64,000 nt of DNA from Comamonas kerstersii (GTDB lineage: Bacteria > Pseudomonadota > Gammaproteobacteria > Burkholderiales > Burkholderiaceae_C), in the NCBI RefSeq assembly GCF_008801935.1, contig NZ_VZOT01000007.1, forward strand, positions 58,597 through 122,596. The letters run 5' to 3'. A program made the translations under genes and the position numbers. Positions 1 through 9,229 of this stretch are shown here, one piece after another. The notes under the pieces are model-generated. The model saw nothing but the letters and a program-made list of their open reading frames with translations, was not told where the DNA came from and did no database searches. Position 1 is the first letter of the stretch, and each line of letters begins with the position of its first letter.

Positions 1-450
1 GACGGAGTAATCCCAGAGGGTAGCCACTGGGCGACGCAGGACTGCGTCTAATGAAACCTCAGCAGAGGAGAAAAGGCGCTCAATTGTACAGGGCGCCAAT
101 AACGTCAACCGCATGACCCGACGCACCTGCGTCACGTCCATACCTTCGATCTGGGCTATCTCGGCCACAGACGCCACCCTCCCATCCTCCAGCAACCGCC
201 GCCAGTAGTGCGCCAACCCCAGCGCCCGCATCAACGCGGTGTCCTGCGCGGTCGACCGGGCTTCCCGCTCCCGGGTGGCCTCGGACAGAAATTCCTGCGG
301 CGCGTCCAAGGGCGTGATGACCTGCTTCTTCAGCCCCCGCTTCACCAGCGTCCAGGGCACGAAGGTTTCCAGTTGCACGCCGCCTGCCGGGTTCGGCAGT
401 TGATAGGTGACCGGATCACCCTTGAACCGGCCCCGGTGCTTCTTGCTCAT
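1..450 (-). CDS. ParB-like HTH protein next to serine recombinase (partial, runs off left edge)
   Basis: The frame starts with ATG at 450 and stays open to base 1, giving 150 residues with the C-terminus outside the window. It opens with a basic MSKKHRGRF stretch. Around residues 85-125 it has a helix-turn-helix of the KorB/ParB type (LAHYWRRLLEDGRVASVAEIAQ, then MRLTLLAP), the same pattern as in the gene just upstream. The start overlaps the preceding stop as ATGA, so the two are translationally coupled. Proteins of this kind commonly sit downstream of large serine recombinases in proteobacterial elements and probably bind DNA to assist them. That role is inference. The recombinase here is broken, so the gene may be a passenger. 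Confidence 0.6.
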   Translation of the reverse strand, partial: MSKKHRGRFKGDPVTYQLPNPAGGVQLETFVPWTLVKRGLKKQVITPLDAPQEFLSEATREREARSTAQDTALMRALGLAHYWRRLLEDGRVASVAEIAQIEGMDVTQVRRVMRLTLLAPCTIERLFSSAEVSLDAVLRRPVATLWDYSV

Positions 451-818
451 GCGTCCTCCTCAAAGCGCTTCACGATCTGGCGTTGCACCTCCCAATCCAC
501 CGGCAGCGGGTTGCGCTGGAACCAGATCAGGTTCATCCGGCGAGGCTGCCGCCCGGCCATCAGCAGTTCGAGGATGTCAGGCGCGAGCAGGGTCAGGCGC
601 ATCAGCTCGTTGGGCACCGATGGGTGCAACCCTTCTGCCCTGGCGATGTCCGATCCGCTCTTCATCACGCAGGTGTCCACGAGGCGCTGCCAGTAGAAAC
701 CGCGTGCCACCCCCTCCAGCAGCGTCACATCGTGGACGTGGCGCTCGTCGGCGGCCACGCGCCGCGCGCCCCGGCGGCGAAACGTCAGGGGCACGAAGGT
801 TTTCAGTGTGTCGTCCAT
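447..818 (-). CDS. Small ParB-like HTH protein, recombinase-associated
   Basis: A 123-residue protein. Residues about 35-85 carry a ParB/KorB-like helix-turn-helix (ARGFYWQRLVDTCVMKSGSD, then PNELMRLTLLAPDILELLMA), followed by a conserved tail with NPLPVDWEVQRQ. Start and stop both overlap the neighbours as ATGA, so it belongs to one operon with the recombinase remnant before it and the HTH gene after it. It is probably a DNA-binding accessory of a serine-recombinase element. A function in excision control is possible but not shown by the sequence. The reading frame looks intact. Confidence 0.6.
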   Translation of the reverse strand: MDDTLKTFVPLTFRRRGARRVAADERHVHDVTLLEGVARGFYWQRLVDTCVMKSGSDIARAEGLHPSVPNELMRLTLLAPDILELLMAGRQPRRMNLIWFQRNPLPVDWEVQRQIVKRFEEDA

Positions 819-1841
819 CAGGCTTCGACCTCCACCAGTTCCGCGCCGATGCCCCTTGGGGCAAACTCACCGACCAGGGCGTCCCAGCCCAGTTCACGCC
901 ACTTCACCTTGATGCCCTGCACCTCGCCGACGTGGACGAGGTCGATGCGCTCGATCATCAGGGTGGCGATGCGGTGACGCTCGACCGGGAACAGCTGATC
1001 CCACACGTCGTTGAGCCGTCCCATCGCCATCACCGTGGTGGCCTCGTCAACCTGTCCGCCGTTGCGCTGGATGTGGCGCACGACTGATGCGATGGATTCC
1101 GGGCTGGTCAGCACCGTGCGGATCTGGGCCACCACCGCTGCCTCGATCTCCGGCGCAGGCAGGCGCTCGTAGCTCTTGCCTGGTGCCCCGAACCGGCTTT
1201 CCGACTTGGACACGTAGTAGTGGTACTTGCGCCCGTTCTTGCGCGAGTAGGTCGGGTACATCCGTTCGCCCGAGGGGGCGTACAGCAGGCCGCGCAGCAA
1301 AGCGTCGGTGCGCGACCGGATCTTGGTTTCCACCGACCGGGCGTGCCCATCCCTGGCCAGCACCGTGTGGACCTTGTCCCAAAGCTCCTGGTCGATGATC
1401 GGCGGGTGAGCGCCGGGGTACCAGTTCCCCTTGTGCGACAACTTACCCAGGTAGATGCGGTTGCGCAACAACTTGTGCAGGTACTTCTTATCGATGCGCG
1501 TGCCGCTGCGGGTCTGGCCCTCCTGCGTCGTCTAGGCCTTGGTCGTGATGCCGTCGGCAGTCAGATTGACGGCGATCTGGGTTGGAGAACCAATGGTCAG
1601 CATCTCCTCGAAGATGCGACGCACCACCGCCGCCTCGGCCTCGTTGATGACCAGGAGGCGGTTATCGACGTCGTAACCCAGAGGCGGGACGCCGCCCATC
1701 CACATCCCCTTGCGCTTGGCGGCGGCGATCTTGTCGCGGATGCGCTCGCCGGTGACCTCCCGCTCAAACTGGGCGAAGGACAGCAGTACGTTGAGCATCA
1801 GCCGACCCATCGAGGTGGTGGTATTGAACTGCTGGGTGAGC
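818..1841 (-). pseudogene. Large serine recombinase, C-terminal remnant with amber stop
   Basis: The frame gives the end of a resolvase catalytic domain (SMGRLMLNVLLSFAQFEREV, then GERIRDKIAAAKRKGMWMGG), the recombinase domain (LGYDVDNRLLVINEAEAAVV) and the zinc-ribbon/coiled-coil tail. The N-terminal catalytic part with the nucleophilic serine is missing. It is replaced by an SNF2 helicase reading frame joined in phase near 1829-1841. A TAG codon at 1532-1534 interrupts the frame; on either side the protein continues without a shift (GITTKA, stop, TTQEGQTRSGTRIDKKYLHK), so one base change, probably from TGG, explains it. The gene cannot make an active recombinase. Confidence 0.85.
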
Positions 1842-2639
1842 GCCTTGCGCTCGGTGTACTTGATGTACTCCAGCACGTCGCGGCGCAGTGTGCGCTTGGC
1901 GAAACTGCCGAGACGCTCGCGCAGTTCGTCAAGGCCTGCTCCACTGTTCATGAACTGCTTGCGAAAAGCAGTTTCGTCGCCGAACAGGTGCTCGTCAATC
2001 AGCGTGGACAGGCCGTACAGCTCCATCAGCGAGTTTTGCAACGGCGTGGCGGTGAGCAGCAGCTTCCTGCGGCCTTGCAGTGCGCGCTTGAGCGCCTGCC
2101 CAGTGCGGTTACTGGCGCGGTGCGCATTGCGCAGCTTGTGCGCTTCGTCGATGACCACCACATCCCAAGGCACGGCCCGCAGCTCGGCTTCCAGCTTGGC
2201 AGCAAACTGGTAGGACATGATGATGACTGCCTTGCCAACTTGCCGTTGCAGGGTGGCGAACATGTCGCCAGCGGACTGCTTGCGCAGAGAAACGGCATCC
2301 ACCACGGTGGTGGGCACGGCGAACTTGTCATGCAGCTCCTGCGCCCATTGCTTGCGCAGACTGGCCGGGCATATGACCAGCAGCCGACGACGGCGCTCGG
2401 CCCAGTACTGGCAAACTACCAATGCGGCTTCGATGGTTTTGCCAAGACCCACCTCGTCAGCCAGCAGTACGCCTTCCTGCAACGGGTTCCGAAGTGCGAA
2501 CAGCGCCGCCTCGATTTGATGCGGGTTCAAATCGACGCTGGCATCGAACAGCGATTGGGAGAGGCGATCTACGCCATCGGCGGCGTGTCGCCGTGTCAGC
2601 TCGTGGGCGTAGTACTTGGCGTGGTAGGCGGAGATCAAT
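1829..2639 (-). pseudogene. SNF2-family helicase, 5' part only (3' end deleted)
   Basis: About 270 residues of an SNF2/HepA-like ATPase. Motif I is LADEVGLGKTIEA, motif II is VVVIDEAHKLRN and motif III is LLLTATPLQNSLMELYGL. The second RecA lobe is gone: after the helicase sequence YTERKALTQQF the frame runs directly into a serine recombinase. The likely start is TTG at 2639, which overlaps the stop of the WYL gene (TTGA) and has GGAGG six bases upstream. DrmD of DISARM and other defence ATPases share this architecture, but the truncation prevents assignment. It was probably co-regulated with the WYL gene. Confidence 0.8.
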
Positions 2640-3546
2640 CCTGACCTCCATCTGGCTCCCGACCAGGAATTACATAGCCTGGCGCCAACACCGCATTCTT
2701 CGCTCCGTAGAGCGCAAGATGGTCTTTCAGCCAAAGCCGGTACTCATGCCCGCGCAGGCTGTGGTCAGGAGAGCAGTCGACACTCCATTTGCGCAGGATG
2801 TATCCAGCCGTGGCAGCGCGCAGCTTCATCCGCAGCACGCCGTCGCGCATGCCGTAATCCATTTCGGTGATCTCCGGCTGGGGCTGGTCTGGGTGCGGCG
2901 CCAATTCCAGCTCGACGATTCGTGTCCACTGAATGTCCTGATCGCTCATCTCGTGGGGCTCTACTGACTGCCCCTTGAGCACCATCGGGCGCTTTATCCT
3001 GGTGATGACGAAATCCCGGAACTCCTGAGACTTCCGGTCGAAGGCGCGGACGTGCCAACGAAGGCCGTTGTCGATCAGCGCGAACGGGACGATCTCCCGC
3101 TCGGTACGGCCACTGGAAATGGAGTGGTACTCAATACCGAGCGGACACTCCTGGTGAATCGCACGTGTCACGCTCGCCAGCACATCCAGATCTGGATGCG
3201 TGAGCCGTGACGGGCTCTCGCTGGCCACCCACGCCTTTAGCCGCATCGGCTCGCCGTCGCCAAAGCCCTGGGTCAGCCACGACAGCACCCGCTCCGGGGG
3301 GAAGTCGAACACGGGCCGGAAGTCCGGCCCCAGGATGTAGGACTTGCCCTTGGGGTCGTAGTCGATGTTGCCCGGGGCCAACTCCTTGTACAGCGCCAGA
3401 TCCCTGGATGCGGCGGCGGACTGGATGCAAAACCGCATGACCAAGTCCTGACGGCGTATCTCCCCGATGAAGCGCACGCGCAACTCCACGAACGCGAGCC
3501 GGTCGCGTTGTGGCTGGGTCAGATCTGCAAGCTGTTCGTTCGACAT
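2635..3546 (-). CDS. WYL-domain transcriptional regulator, BrxR/CapW-like
   Basis: A 303-residue protein. It has an N-terminal winged helix (about residues 15-75; RVRFIGEIRRQDLVMRFCIQ, then AAASRDLALYKELAPGN), a central WYL domain (about 125-205; IEYHSISSGRTEREIVPFAL, then RWHVRAFD) and a C-terminal WCX-type region. This order and length match the BrxR/CapW family, dimeric repressors that control BREX, CBASS and other defence operons and may respond to a nucleic-acid ligand. It is divergent from jetA across a 157-bp gap and overlaps the SNF2 remnant downstream. A role in repressing both sides is an inference. The start is ATG with a weak Shine-Dalgarno. Confidence 0.82.
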   Translation of the reverse strand: MSNEQLADLTQPQRDRLAFVELRVRFIGEIRRQDLVMRFCIQSAAASRDLALYKELAPGNIDYDPKGKSYILGPDFRPVFDFPPERVLSWLTQGFGDGEPMRLKAWVASESPSRLTHPDLDVLASVTRAIHQECPLGIEYHSISSGRTEREIVPFALIDNGLRWHVRAFDRKSQEFRDFVITRIKRPMVLKGQSVEPHEMSDQDIQWTRIVELELAPHPDQPQPEITEMDYGMRDGVLRMKLRAATAGYILRKWSVDCSPDHSLRGHEYRLWLKDHLALYGAKNAVLAPGYVIPGREPDGGQD

Positions 3547-3588
3547 CCTGGCTGGCTCGTTCGGGTTAGCGAATGCTTTTGCTGGTTA

Positions 3589-3618
3589 TTGCGGAAAGTA
3601 TATGGTCTGCCCTAGAAT
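3589..3618 (+). promoter_or_regulatory. Candidate sigma70 promoter for the jet operon
   Basis: In the 157-bp gap between the WYL gene and jetA, TTGCGG (3589-3594) and TAGAAT (3613-3618) are separated by 18 bp. Transcription would begin about 80 bp before the jetA GTG. The WYL start lies about 40 bp to the left, so a regulator bound here could control both directions. No clear long palindrome was seen. Confidence 0.4.
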
Positions 3619-3703
3619 CTGTCTATGAATTGATTTTGATGCGTGTATACGTCGCTTTGTGATAACCACGAAGCAGGCGGGGCCCGCACTTTGGAGCGTG
3701 GGA

Positions 3704-5164
3704 GTGAAAGCAGACAAAGCCATCGCGACCTACCGGCGCATGCGGGCGCAGCCGCTGTGGCGCCTGCTTGCCTCGAACACTGGGCCTACCGTCATTGGCC
3801 TGCTTCAAGCCCATCTCTACGAGAGTGAGCGAAGCCTTCCTGCCTCCATTTTTCACGAACGAATCACAAGGGATCTGGAAGAGCTGCGCGCCCAAGGTGA
3901 AGACTTCCCCCAAACGGCACAAGCGTATGTCGCCAGCTGGCTCGCCGATGGGTATCTGGAGCGACGATTCCCGGCTGGGGCTTCAGAGGAGGAATATGAA
4001 CTCTCCACGGCCGCCGTCGAAGCCATTCGATTTGTCTCTGGCCTGGCGCAGCCGCACTCAGCCGCAACCGAAAGCCGCCTGACGCTCGTTATCGAGGCAC
4101 TGGCCAGGCTTGCAGAGGACACCGACACCGATAAATTCCGCCGCATCGACCGGCTCATGGCCGAGCAAGCCCGCATCGACAAGGAAATAGACGCCATCCA
4201 GAAGGGGCAGATGCGCGTATTGCCCCATACAACCGCACTTGAGCGCACGCGGGAGATCATCACGCTGGCCGACGATCTTGCAGGCGATTTCCGCCGCGTC
4301 CGCGATCAGTTCGACCAGCTCAATCGAGATCTCCGTGAACGCATCATGGACAACGATGGCAATCGCGGGGACGTGCTGGATTCGCTGTTCGCCGGAATCG
4401 ACCTGATTTCAGAAAGCGACGCGGGAAGGACTTTCTCCGCTTTCTGGCGATTGCTTACGGACCCAGAGCAAGCCGCCACGCTTGATCAGGCGCTTGATAG
4501 CGTCATGTCGCGGGAGTTCGTGGGGCAACTCGAAGCCAAGGAGCGACGATTCCTTCTGCGGCTGACACGGACCCTTCTCGAGCAGGGCGGCATGGTTCAC
4601 GAGGTGCTCCAGACCTTCGCGCGCAGCCTGAAGCACTTCGTCCAGAGCCGTGAATACCTCGAGCAACGCCGACTCAATCACCTGCTGAAAGATGCTCAGC
4701 GAGCAGCACTCGCCCTGAAGGACGAAGTCAGGGCCACAGAAACCCTCCAGTACACGCTTGAGCTCACGAGCAGCCGTTTGCGCTCCTTGTCTCAATGGGT
4801 GCTGTACGACCCCTCCCTACAAGCTTTGCCCGGCCAGATGGCGGAAGGGGACGCCCCGCCAATCGACCTGGAGTCTGTCAGTGAACTGGTCGCCCAGTCC
4901 GAGATCGACTTCCGAACATTGAAGGCTAACGTGCTGGCGGTCCTGGAGCAACGGTCCCAGGCATCGATTGCCGACGTGCTGGAGCAGTTCCCCGCCGCAC
5001 AGGGTTTGGGCAGCGTCGTCGGCCTGCTTGCATTGGGCAGTCGGCATGGTTTCAAAGCCGACCATAGCGAAACCGTAGGCTGGGTTGGAGGCGACGACGA
5101 GCTTCGTAGCGCCCGAATTCCAAAGATCTTCTTTTTGAGGGAGCGGGCCAATGAACTGGTCTGA
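3704..5164 (+). CDS. jetA: JetA, Wadjet subunit (DUF3375)
   Basis: About 486 residues, the kleisin-like MukF/MksF-type subunit of the Wadjet SMC complex (DUF3375). The start WRLLASNTG, the alpha-helical body with long amphipathic stretches (DRLMAEQARIDKEIDAIQKG) and the placement before jetB fit the family. Wadjet complexes recognise and cleave circular DNA such as plasmids by loop extrusion. GTG at 3704 is preferred because GGAG lies seven bases upstream. An in-frame GTG at 3659 has no ribosome site. The end overlaps jetB by 14 bases. The frame is intact. Confidence 0.88.
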   Translation: MKADKAIATYRRMRAQPLWRLLASNTGPTVIGLLQAHLYESERSLPASIFHERITRDLEELRAQGEDFPQTAQAYVASWLADGYLERRFPAGASEEEYELSTAAVEAIRFVSGLAQPHSAATESRLTLVIEALARLAEDTDTDKFRRIDRLMAEQARIDKEIDAIQKGQMRVLPHTTALERTREIITLADDLAGDFRRVRDQFDQLNRDLRERIMDNDGNRGDVLDSLFAGIDLISESDAGRTFSAFWRLLTDPEQAATLDQALDSVMSREFVGQLEAKERRFLLRLTRTLLEQGGMVHEVLQTFARSLKHFVQSREYLEQRRLNHLLKDAQRAALALKDEVRATETLQYTLELTSSRLRSLSQWVLYDPSLQALPGQMAEGDAPPIDLESVSELVAQSEIDFRTLKANVLAVLEQRSQASIADVLEQFPAAQGLGSVVGLLALGSRHGFKADHSETVGWVGGDDELRSARIPKIFFLRERANELV

Positions 5165-5858
5165 GAACGACGAAGCGGCAATGCCAGCCGAAGCACAAGC
5201 GCCAGATGCTGCGCAGGCACCTGCCAACACCCTTTTCATGGGTGACAGCGGCGAGTTGGCGCTGGATACCCGGCGCGCCCTGGTGCAGCTGCTGGCAGGG
5301 CCATCGCTCGACGGACGTCGACATCCAAAACTCTGGCCGATATTGGTGCGAGACGAAGCGGTGATACGTCGGCGTCTTGCCGAACTGTTTCTCGAACTGG
5401 TCATCGACCGGGACGTACAAGTTGCCTTCACCCGTCAGGCAGATACCGGCGACCTTGAAGTGCCACTCCTGCTGCGTCGCGCGCAGCTGACCTTCATTGA
5501 CTCCATTCTGCTGCTCCACCTTCGCCAGCGATTGACCCAAGCGGACTCGCAGGGCGACCGTGCCGTGGCATCGACTGACGAGATCATGGAGTTTCTTACC
5601 CTCTATGAGCGTGCCTCCAACACCGACCGCGCAGGATTCGTGAAACGTGTTCATGCATCCATCGAGAAGATCAAGAAGCACAGCATCCTCCAGAAAATTC
5701 GCTCGAGTGAAGATCGTTTCGAGATTTCGCCAACGCTGAAGCTCCTCTTCTCTGCAGAAGAAATACAAGCCCTGACCCACTTGTATCAACGCATGGCCGC
5801 CGGTGAGACGCCAGCGCAACTGGCTCAGACTGAGTCCGATGAGGAGGCCGACCAATGA
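5151..5858 (+). CDS. jetB: JetB, Wadjet subunit (DUF4194)
   Basis: A 235-residue MukE/MksE-like winged-helix subunit (DUF4194). The core ARRALVQLLAGPSLDGRRHPKLW and the later DEIMEFLTLYERASNTDRAG, followed by a predicted winged helix and an acidic tail, are typical. It binds JetA and DNA in the SMC complex. It overlaps jetA by 14 bases and jetC by four (ATGA), so the three are translationally coupled. No disruption is seen. Confidence 0.88.
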   Translation: MNWSENDEAAMPAEAQAPDAAQAPANTLFMGDSGELALDTRRALVQLLAGPSLDGRRHPKLWPILVRDEAVIRRRLAELFLELVIDRDVQVAFTRQADTGDLEVPLLLRRAQLTFIDSILLLHLRQRLTQADSQGDRAVASTDEIMEFLTLYERASNTDRAGFVKRVHASIEKIKKHSILQKIRSSEDRFEISPTLKLLFSAEEIQALTHLYQRMAAGETPAQLAQTESDEEADQ

Positions 5859-8800
5859 TCTCGGAACCCCAAACCGCGTCCTTGTTCGCCCGGGAGCAAT
5901 TCCGGATGACTCGCCTGCAGGTTTACAACTGGGGCACTTTTTCTGGCCTGCATGACGTACCGATCAGCGAACGAGGCTTTCTGTTTGTCGGTCGATCAGG
6001 GGCGGGAAAATCGACGCTTCTCGACGCTTTTTCGGCGTTGCTGGTGCCACCTCGCTGGATTGACTTCAACGCTGCCGCGCGCGAGGCTGACCGCAGTGGC
6101 CGTGACCGAAACCTCGTCACCTACATACGCGGCGCGTGGGCCGAACAGAAGGATGGAGAGTCGGGTGAGATCGCCACCCGCTACTTGCGCTCGGGGACAA
6201 CGTGGTCTGCCCTGGCACTGACCTACCAGAACGCACTGGGCCAGTCTGTGGTGCTGGTTCAGGTGTTCTGGCTTCGCGGCAATGCGAATGGAAGCACCGA
6301 CGTCAAACGCCACTACCTTGTCCTGGAGCGGGCCTTTGACCTGCGCGAGCTGGAGGACTTCGGCCAATCCAACTTCGACATCCGAAAGCTCAAGCAGTCT
6401 TTCCCCGAGGCGTTCGCTCGCGACGAGTTTCGTCCCTATTGCGAACGATTCTGCCGCCTGCTCGGTATCGAGAGCGAAATGGCGTTGCGTTTGCTGCACA
6501 AAACCCAGTCGGCCAAGAATCTCGGCGACCTCAATACCTTCCTGCGCGACTTCATGCTCGACAAGCCCGAGACCTTCGAGGTGGCGGATCGCTTGGTCAG
6601 CGAATTTGGTGAACTCAATGCTGCCCACCAGGCGGTAGTGACAGCTCGCGAGCAGGTTCAAACGCTCGCGCCAGCGCGGGAGCAATATCAGCGCAGAGAT
6701 TCGTTGACGCTGCAACGCAATGGGCTGGATGAGCTTCGGCTGGGCGTTGATGGCTACCGGGAAACCCGCCGCATTGAACTCCTCAAGCAGCATGTCGAGT
6801 CCCTGGAGGTGCAAGCCAGCGGCTCGGAAGGTGAAGTAAGTCGACGTCACAGCATCCTGGATAACCACACCACAACCTTGCGCGATCTGGAGCGACAGCA
6901 CCGTGAAGCAGGCGGTGATCAGATCGAGCAATGGGAAGCAGAGAAATCTGGGCTGGAGGGCCAGCGCACGGATCGCCTGCGCAAACGCGGCCAGGCTGAA
7001 GATGCGTGCAAGAAGCTTGGCTGGAGTCTCCCGGATTCGCCTCAGGCCTTCGCTGAACTGTTGGGCAACGCTCGGCAGGAAGTCGAAAACTGGGAGCAGC
7101 GCAGCAACGAGAACCGCGAAGAACAGTTCCGCTTGGCAGGTCAAAAGAGAGACGCTGCGACGGCATTTTCGCAAGCGGTGAAGGAGGTGCAGGCACTCCA
7201 GCGCCAGCCATCGAACATTCCTGCCGATATGCTCGAAATGCGCCGAGACATCGCCGCAGCTATTGGGGTAGCAGAATCGGCTCTGCCCTTCGTCGGCGAA
7301 CTCATTGAGGTGAAGCCTGACGAGGCCGAGTGGCAAGGTGCCATCGAGCGCGTACTGCACGGATTCGCGCTCTCACTCTTGGTGGACGAACGGCAGTATT
7401 CGGCGCTGGCCAATCACATCAACAACACCCATCTTGGGCAACGTCTGGTGTACTACCGAACTGGTCGCCCGGAGACCTGGCAGGCGAAGCCCATCGGCGC
7501 TAACTCGCTCGTCCTCAAGTTGAACGTCAAAGAGGGTACGTGTGCCGACTGGCTGCAGGCCGAGCTACGGCAACGCTTCGATTACGCGTGCGTCGACTCC
7601 ATTCAGTCGTTCAGGAGCGCTGATCGAGCCATCACCCGTGAGGGCCAGGTCAAGCACAGCAAAACCCGGCATGAGAAAGACGACCGGAGAAGTGTCGGTG
7701 ACCGACGAAACTGGGCGCTCGGGTTCGATAACCGCGAGAAGCTTGCGCTCTTTCAAGCCCAGGCCCAGGAGCTGGCTGCCACGATTACGCGCCTCGGAGG
7801 AGAAATCGAAACCCTCGCCGACCAAGACAAGAATCGTGCGACCCGAGCGATGCAGTGCCAGACCTTGGTGAATCTCCAGTGGCAGGAAATTGATGTAATC
7901 CCGTTGCTAGACCGCATTTCCACCATCGAACGGCACATTCGCGAAGCGCAGGAAGGCAATACAGCCTTACAGCAAATCAGTGAGCGGATCGACAAGCAAA
8001 AGAACTTTGTTGATCAAGCAGACAAGGACCTCCGAGAAGCCAAGGTCGCGCACGACTCAGTTCTCAAGCAGATCAACGACAGCACGCAGAAGCTGGAATC
8101 CCTCCTTCAAGATGCTTCCAGAGTTCCATTGACTCCCCATCAGATGAAGGGGCTCGACGAACGCTTCACCAAGCAGTCAGACGCGGTCAGGCTCGAAAGC
8201 CTCGACAAGGTAGCAACCGCTGTTGAGAGGGGGCTCAACACAGAAATCGGTGAGATCAAAGATGAGATCGGCGATTGCGAGAAGGAAATAGAAACACGCT
8301 TTGCCGATTTCAAACGGCAGTGGCCAATGGATGCTGGCGACATGGACACGAGCCTCGCCAGCGCACCGGACTTTTTCGCCAAGTTGGTTCGACTGGAAAC
8401 GGATGGCCTGCCCGCCTATGAGCAGCGATTCTTTGAACTGCTGCAGAACCAAAGCCACCAGAATCTGGCAGCACTCTCCACCTACCTGAACGATGCGCGT
8501 AAGGCCATCCTAGAACGGATGGATCTGGTCAACGACAGTCTTGGCCAGGTGCCGTTCAACCAAAGCGCCAATCAACGCACCTATCTCCACATCGACGCCA
8601 GTGACCGGCAACTTGCTGACGTCAAGGAGTTCAAGCAGGAGATCCAGCAGGCACTTAGCCATGCGTGGACGGAGGACCGCGAGTTTGCCGAGGCACGGTT
8701 CCTGGCCCTGCGCCGACTTGTTGATCGACTCGCCAGTCAGGACCCCGAGCAAAAACGTTGGCGTGAGACTGTGCTCGACGTTCGACAGCATGTTGAGTTC

Positions 8801-9229
8801 ATCGGACGGGAGATCGATGAAGGCGGCGTTGAGGTGGAGATTTATCGCAGCGGCGCTGGTAAGTCTGGAGGCCAACGCCAGAAGCTGGCCACCACGTGTT
8901 TGGCCGCAGCCCTGCGGTATCAACTGGGAGGGAACGACCACGGCGTCCCGATGTATGCACCCGTCGTGCTTGATGAGGCATTCGACAAGGCTGACAACGA
9001 GTTCACCGCTTTGGCGATGAACATCTTTACCAATTTCGGTTTTCAAATGGTCGTCGCTACGCCGCTGAAGTCTGTCATGACCCTCGAACCATTCATCGGC
9101 GGCGCCTGCTTCGTAGATATCAGCGACCGGCGAGTGTCTGGCGTCCTGCTGATCGAGTACGACGGTGATCGTCAGCGGTTGAAACTGCCGGAGCACGCTC
9201 GAGAGGAGGCTAGCGTTGAAGCTTCCTGA
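5855..9229 (+). CDS. jetC: JetC, SMC-like ATPase of Wadjet
   Basis: A 1124-residue SMC/MukB-like motor. Walker A is GRSGAGKST at residues 46-54. Two long coiled-coil arms flank a central region around residues 460-620. The C-terminal head has the ABC signature (KSGGQRQKLATT) and Walker B followed by the catalytic Glu (PVVLDEAFDKADNEF). ATP hydrolysis drives loop extrusion on plasmid DNA before JetD cuts it, as known for the family. It is coupled to jetB by ATGA and overlaps jetD by 14 bases. All active-site motifs are present, so the system looks functional. Confidence 0.93.
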   Translation: MISEPQTASLFAREQFRMTRLQVYNWGTFSGLHDVPISERGFLFVGRSGAGKSTLLDAFSALLVPPRWIDFNAAAREADRSGRDRNLVTYIRGAWAEQKDGESGEIATRYLRSGTTWSALALTYQNALGQSVVLVQVFWLRGNANGSTDVKRHYLVLERAFDLRELEDFGQSNFDIRKLKQSFPEAFARDEFRPYCERFCRLLGIESEMALRLLHKTQSAKNLGDLNTFLRDFMLDKPETFEVADRLVSEFGELNAAHQAVVTAREQVQTLAPAREQYQRRDSLTLQRNGLDELRLGVDGYRETRRIELLKQHVESLEVQASGSEGEVSRRHSILDNHTTTLRDLERQHREAGGDQIEQWEAEKSGLEGQRTDRLRKRGQAEDACKKLGWSLPDSPQAFAELLGNARQEVENWEQRSNENREEQFRLAGQKRDAATAFSQAVKEVQALQRQPSNIPADMLEMRRDIAAAIGVAESALPFVGELIEVKPDEAEWQGAIERVLHGFALSLLVDERQYSALANHINNTHLGQRLVYYRTGRPETWQAKPIGANSLVLKLNVKEGTCADWLQAELRQRFDYACVDSIQSFRSADRAITREGQVKHSKTRHEKDDRRSVGDRRNWALGFDNREKLALFQAQAQELAATITRLGGEIETLADQDKNRATRAMQCQTLVNLQWQEIDVIPLLDRISTIERHIREAQEGNTALQQISERIDKQKNFVDQADKDLREAKVAHDSVLKQINDSTQKLESLLQDASRVPLTPHQMKGLDERFTKQSDAVRLESLDKVATAVERGLNTEIGEIKDEIGDCEKEIETRFADFKRQWPMDAGDMDTSLASAPDFFAKLVRLETDGLPAYEQRFFELLQNQSHQNLAALSTYLNDARKAILERMDLVNDSLGQVPFNQSANQRTYLHIDASDRQLADVKEFKQEIQQALSHAWTEDREFAEARFLALRRLVDRLASQDPEQKRWRETVLDVRQHVEFIGREIDEGGVEVEIYRSGAGKSGGQRQKLATTCLAAALRYQLGGNDHGVPMYAPVVLDEAFDKADNEFTALAMNIFTNFGFQMVVATPLKSVMTLEPFIGGACFVDISDRRVSGVLLIEYDGDRQRLKLPEHAREEASVEAS

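Noticed and set aside
1220..2644. A 474-codon plus-strand frame
   Set aside because: It lies fully opposite the SNF2 and recombinase frames, which have clear motifs; its translation has none.
3659..3703. GTG at 3659 as the jetA start
   Set aside because: No ribosome site precedes it, whereas GTG 3704 has GGAG at good distance and fits the family start.
5996..7360. A minus-strand frame opposite jetC
   Set aside because: It is opposite the intact SMC-like gene and shows no domain or ribosome site.
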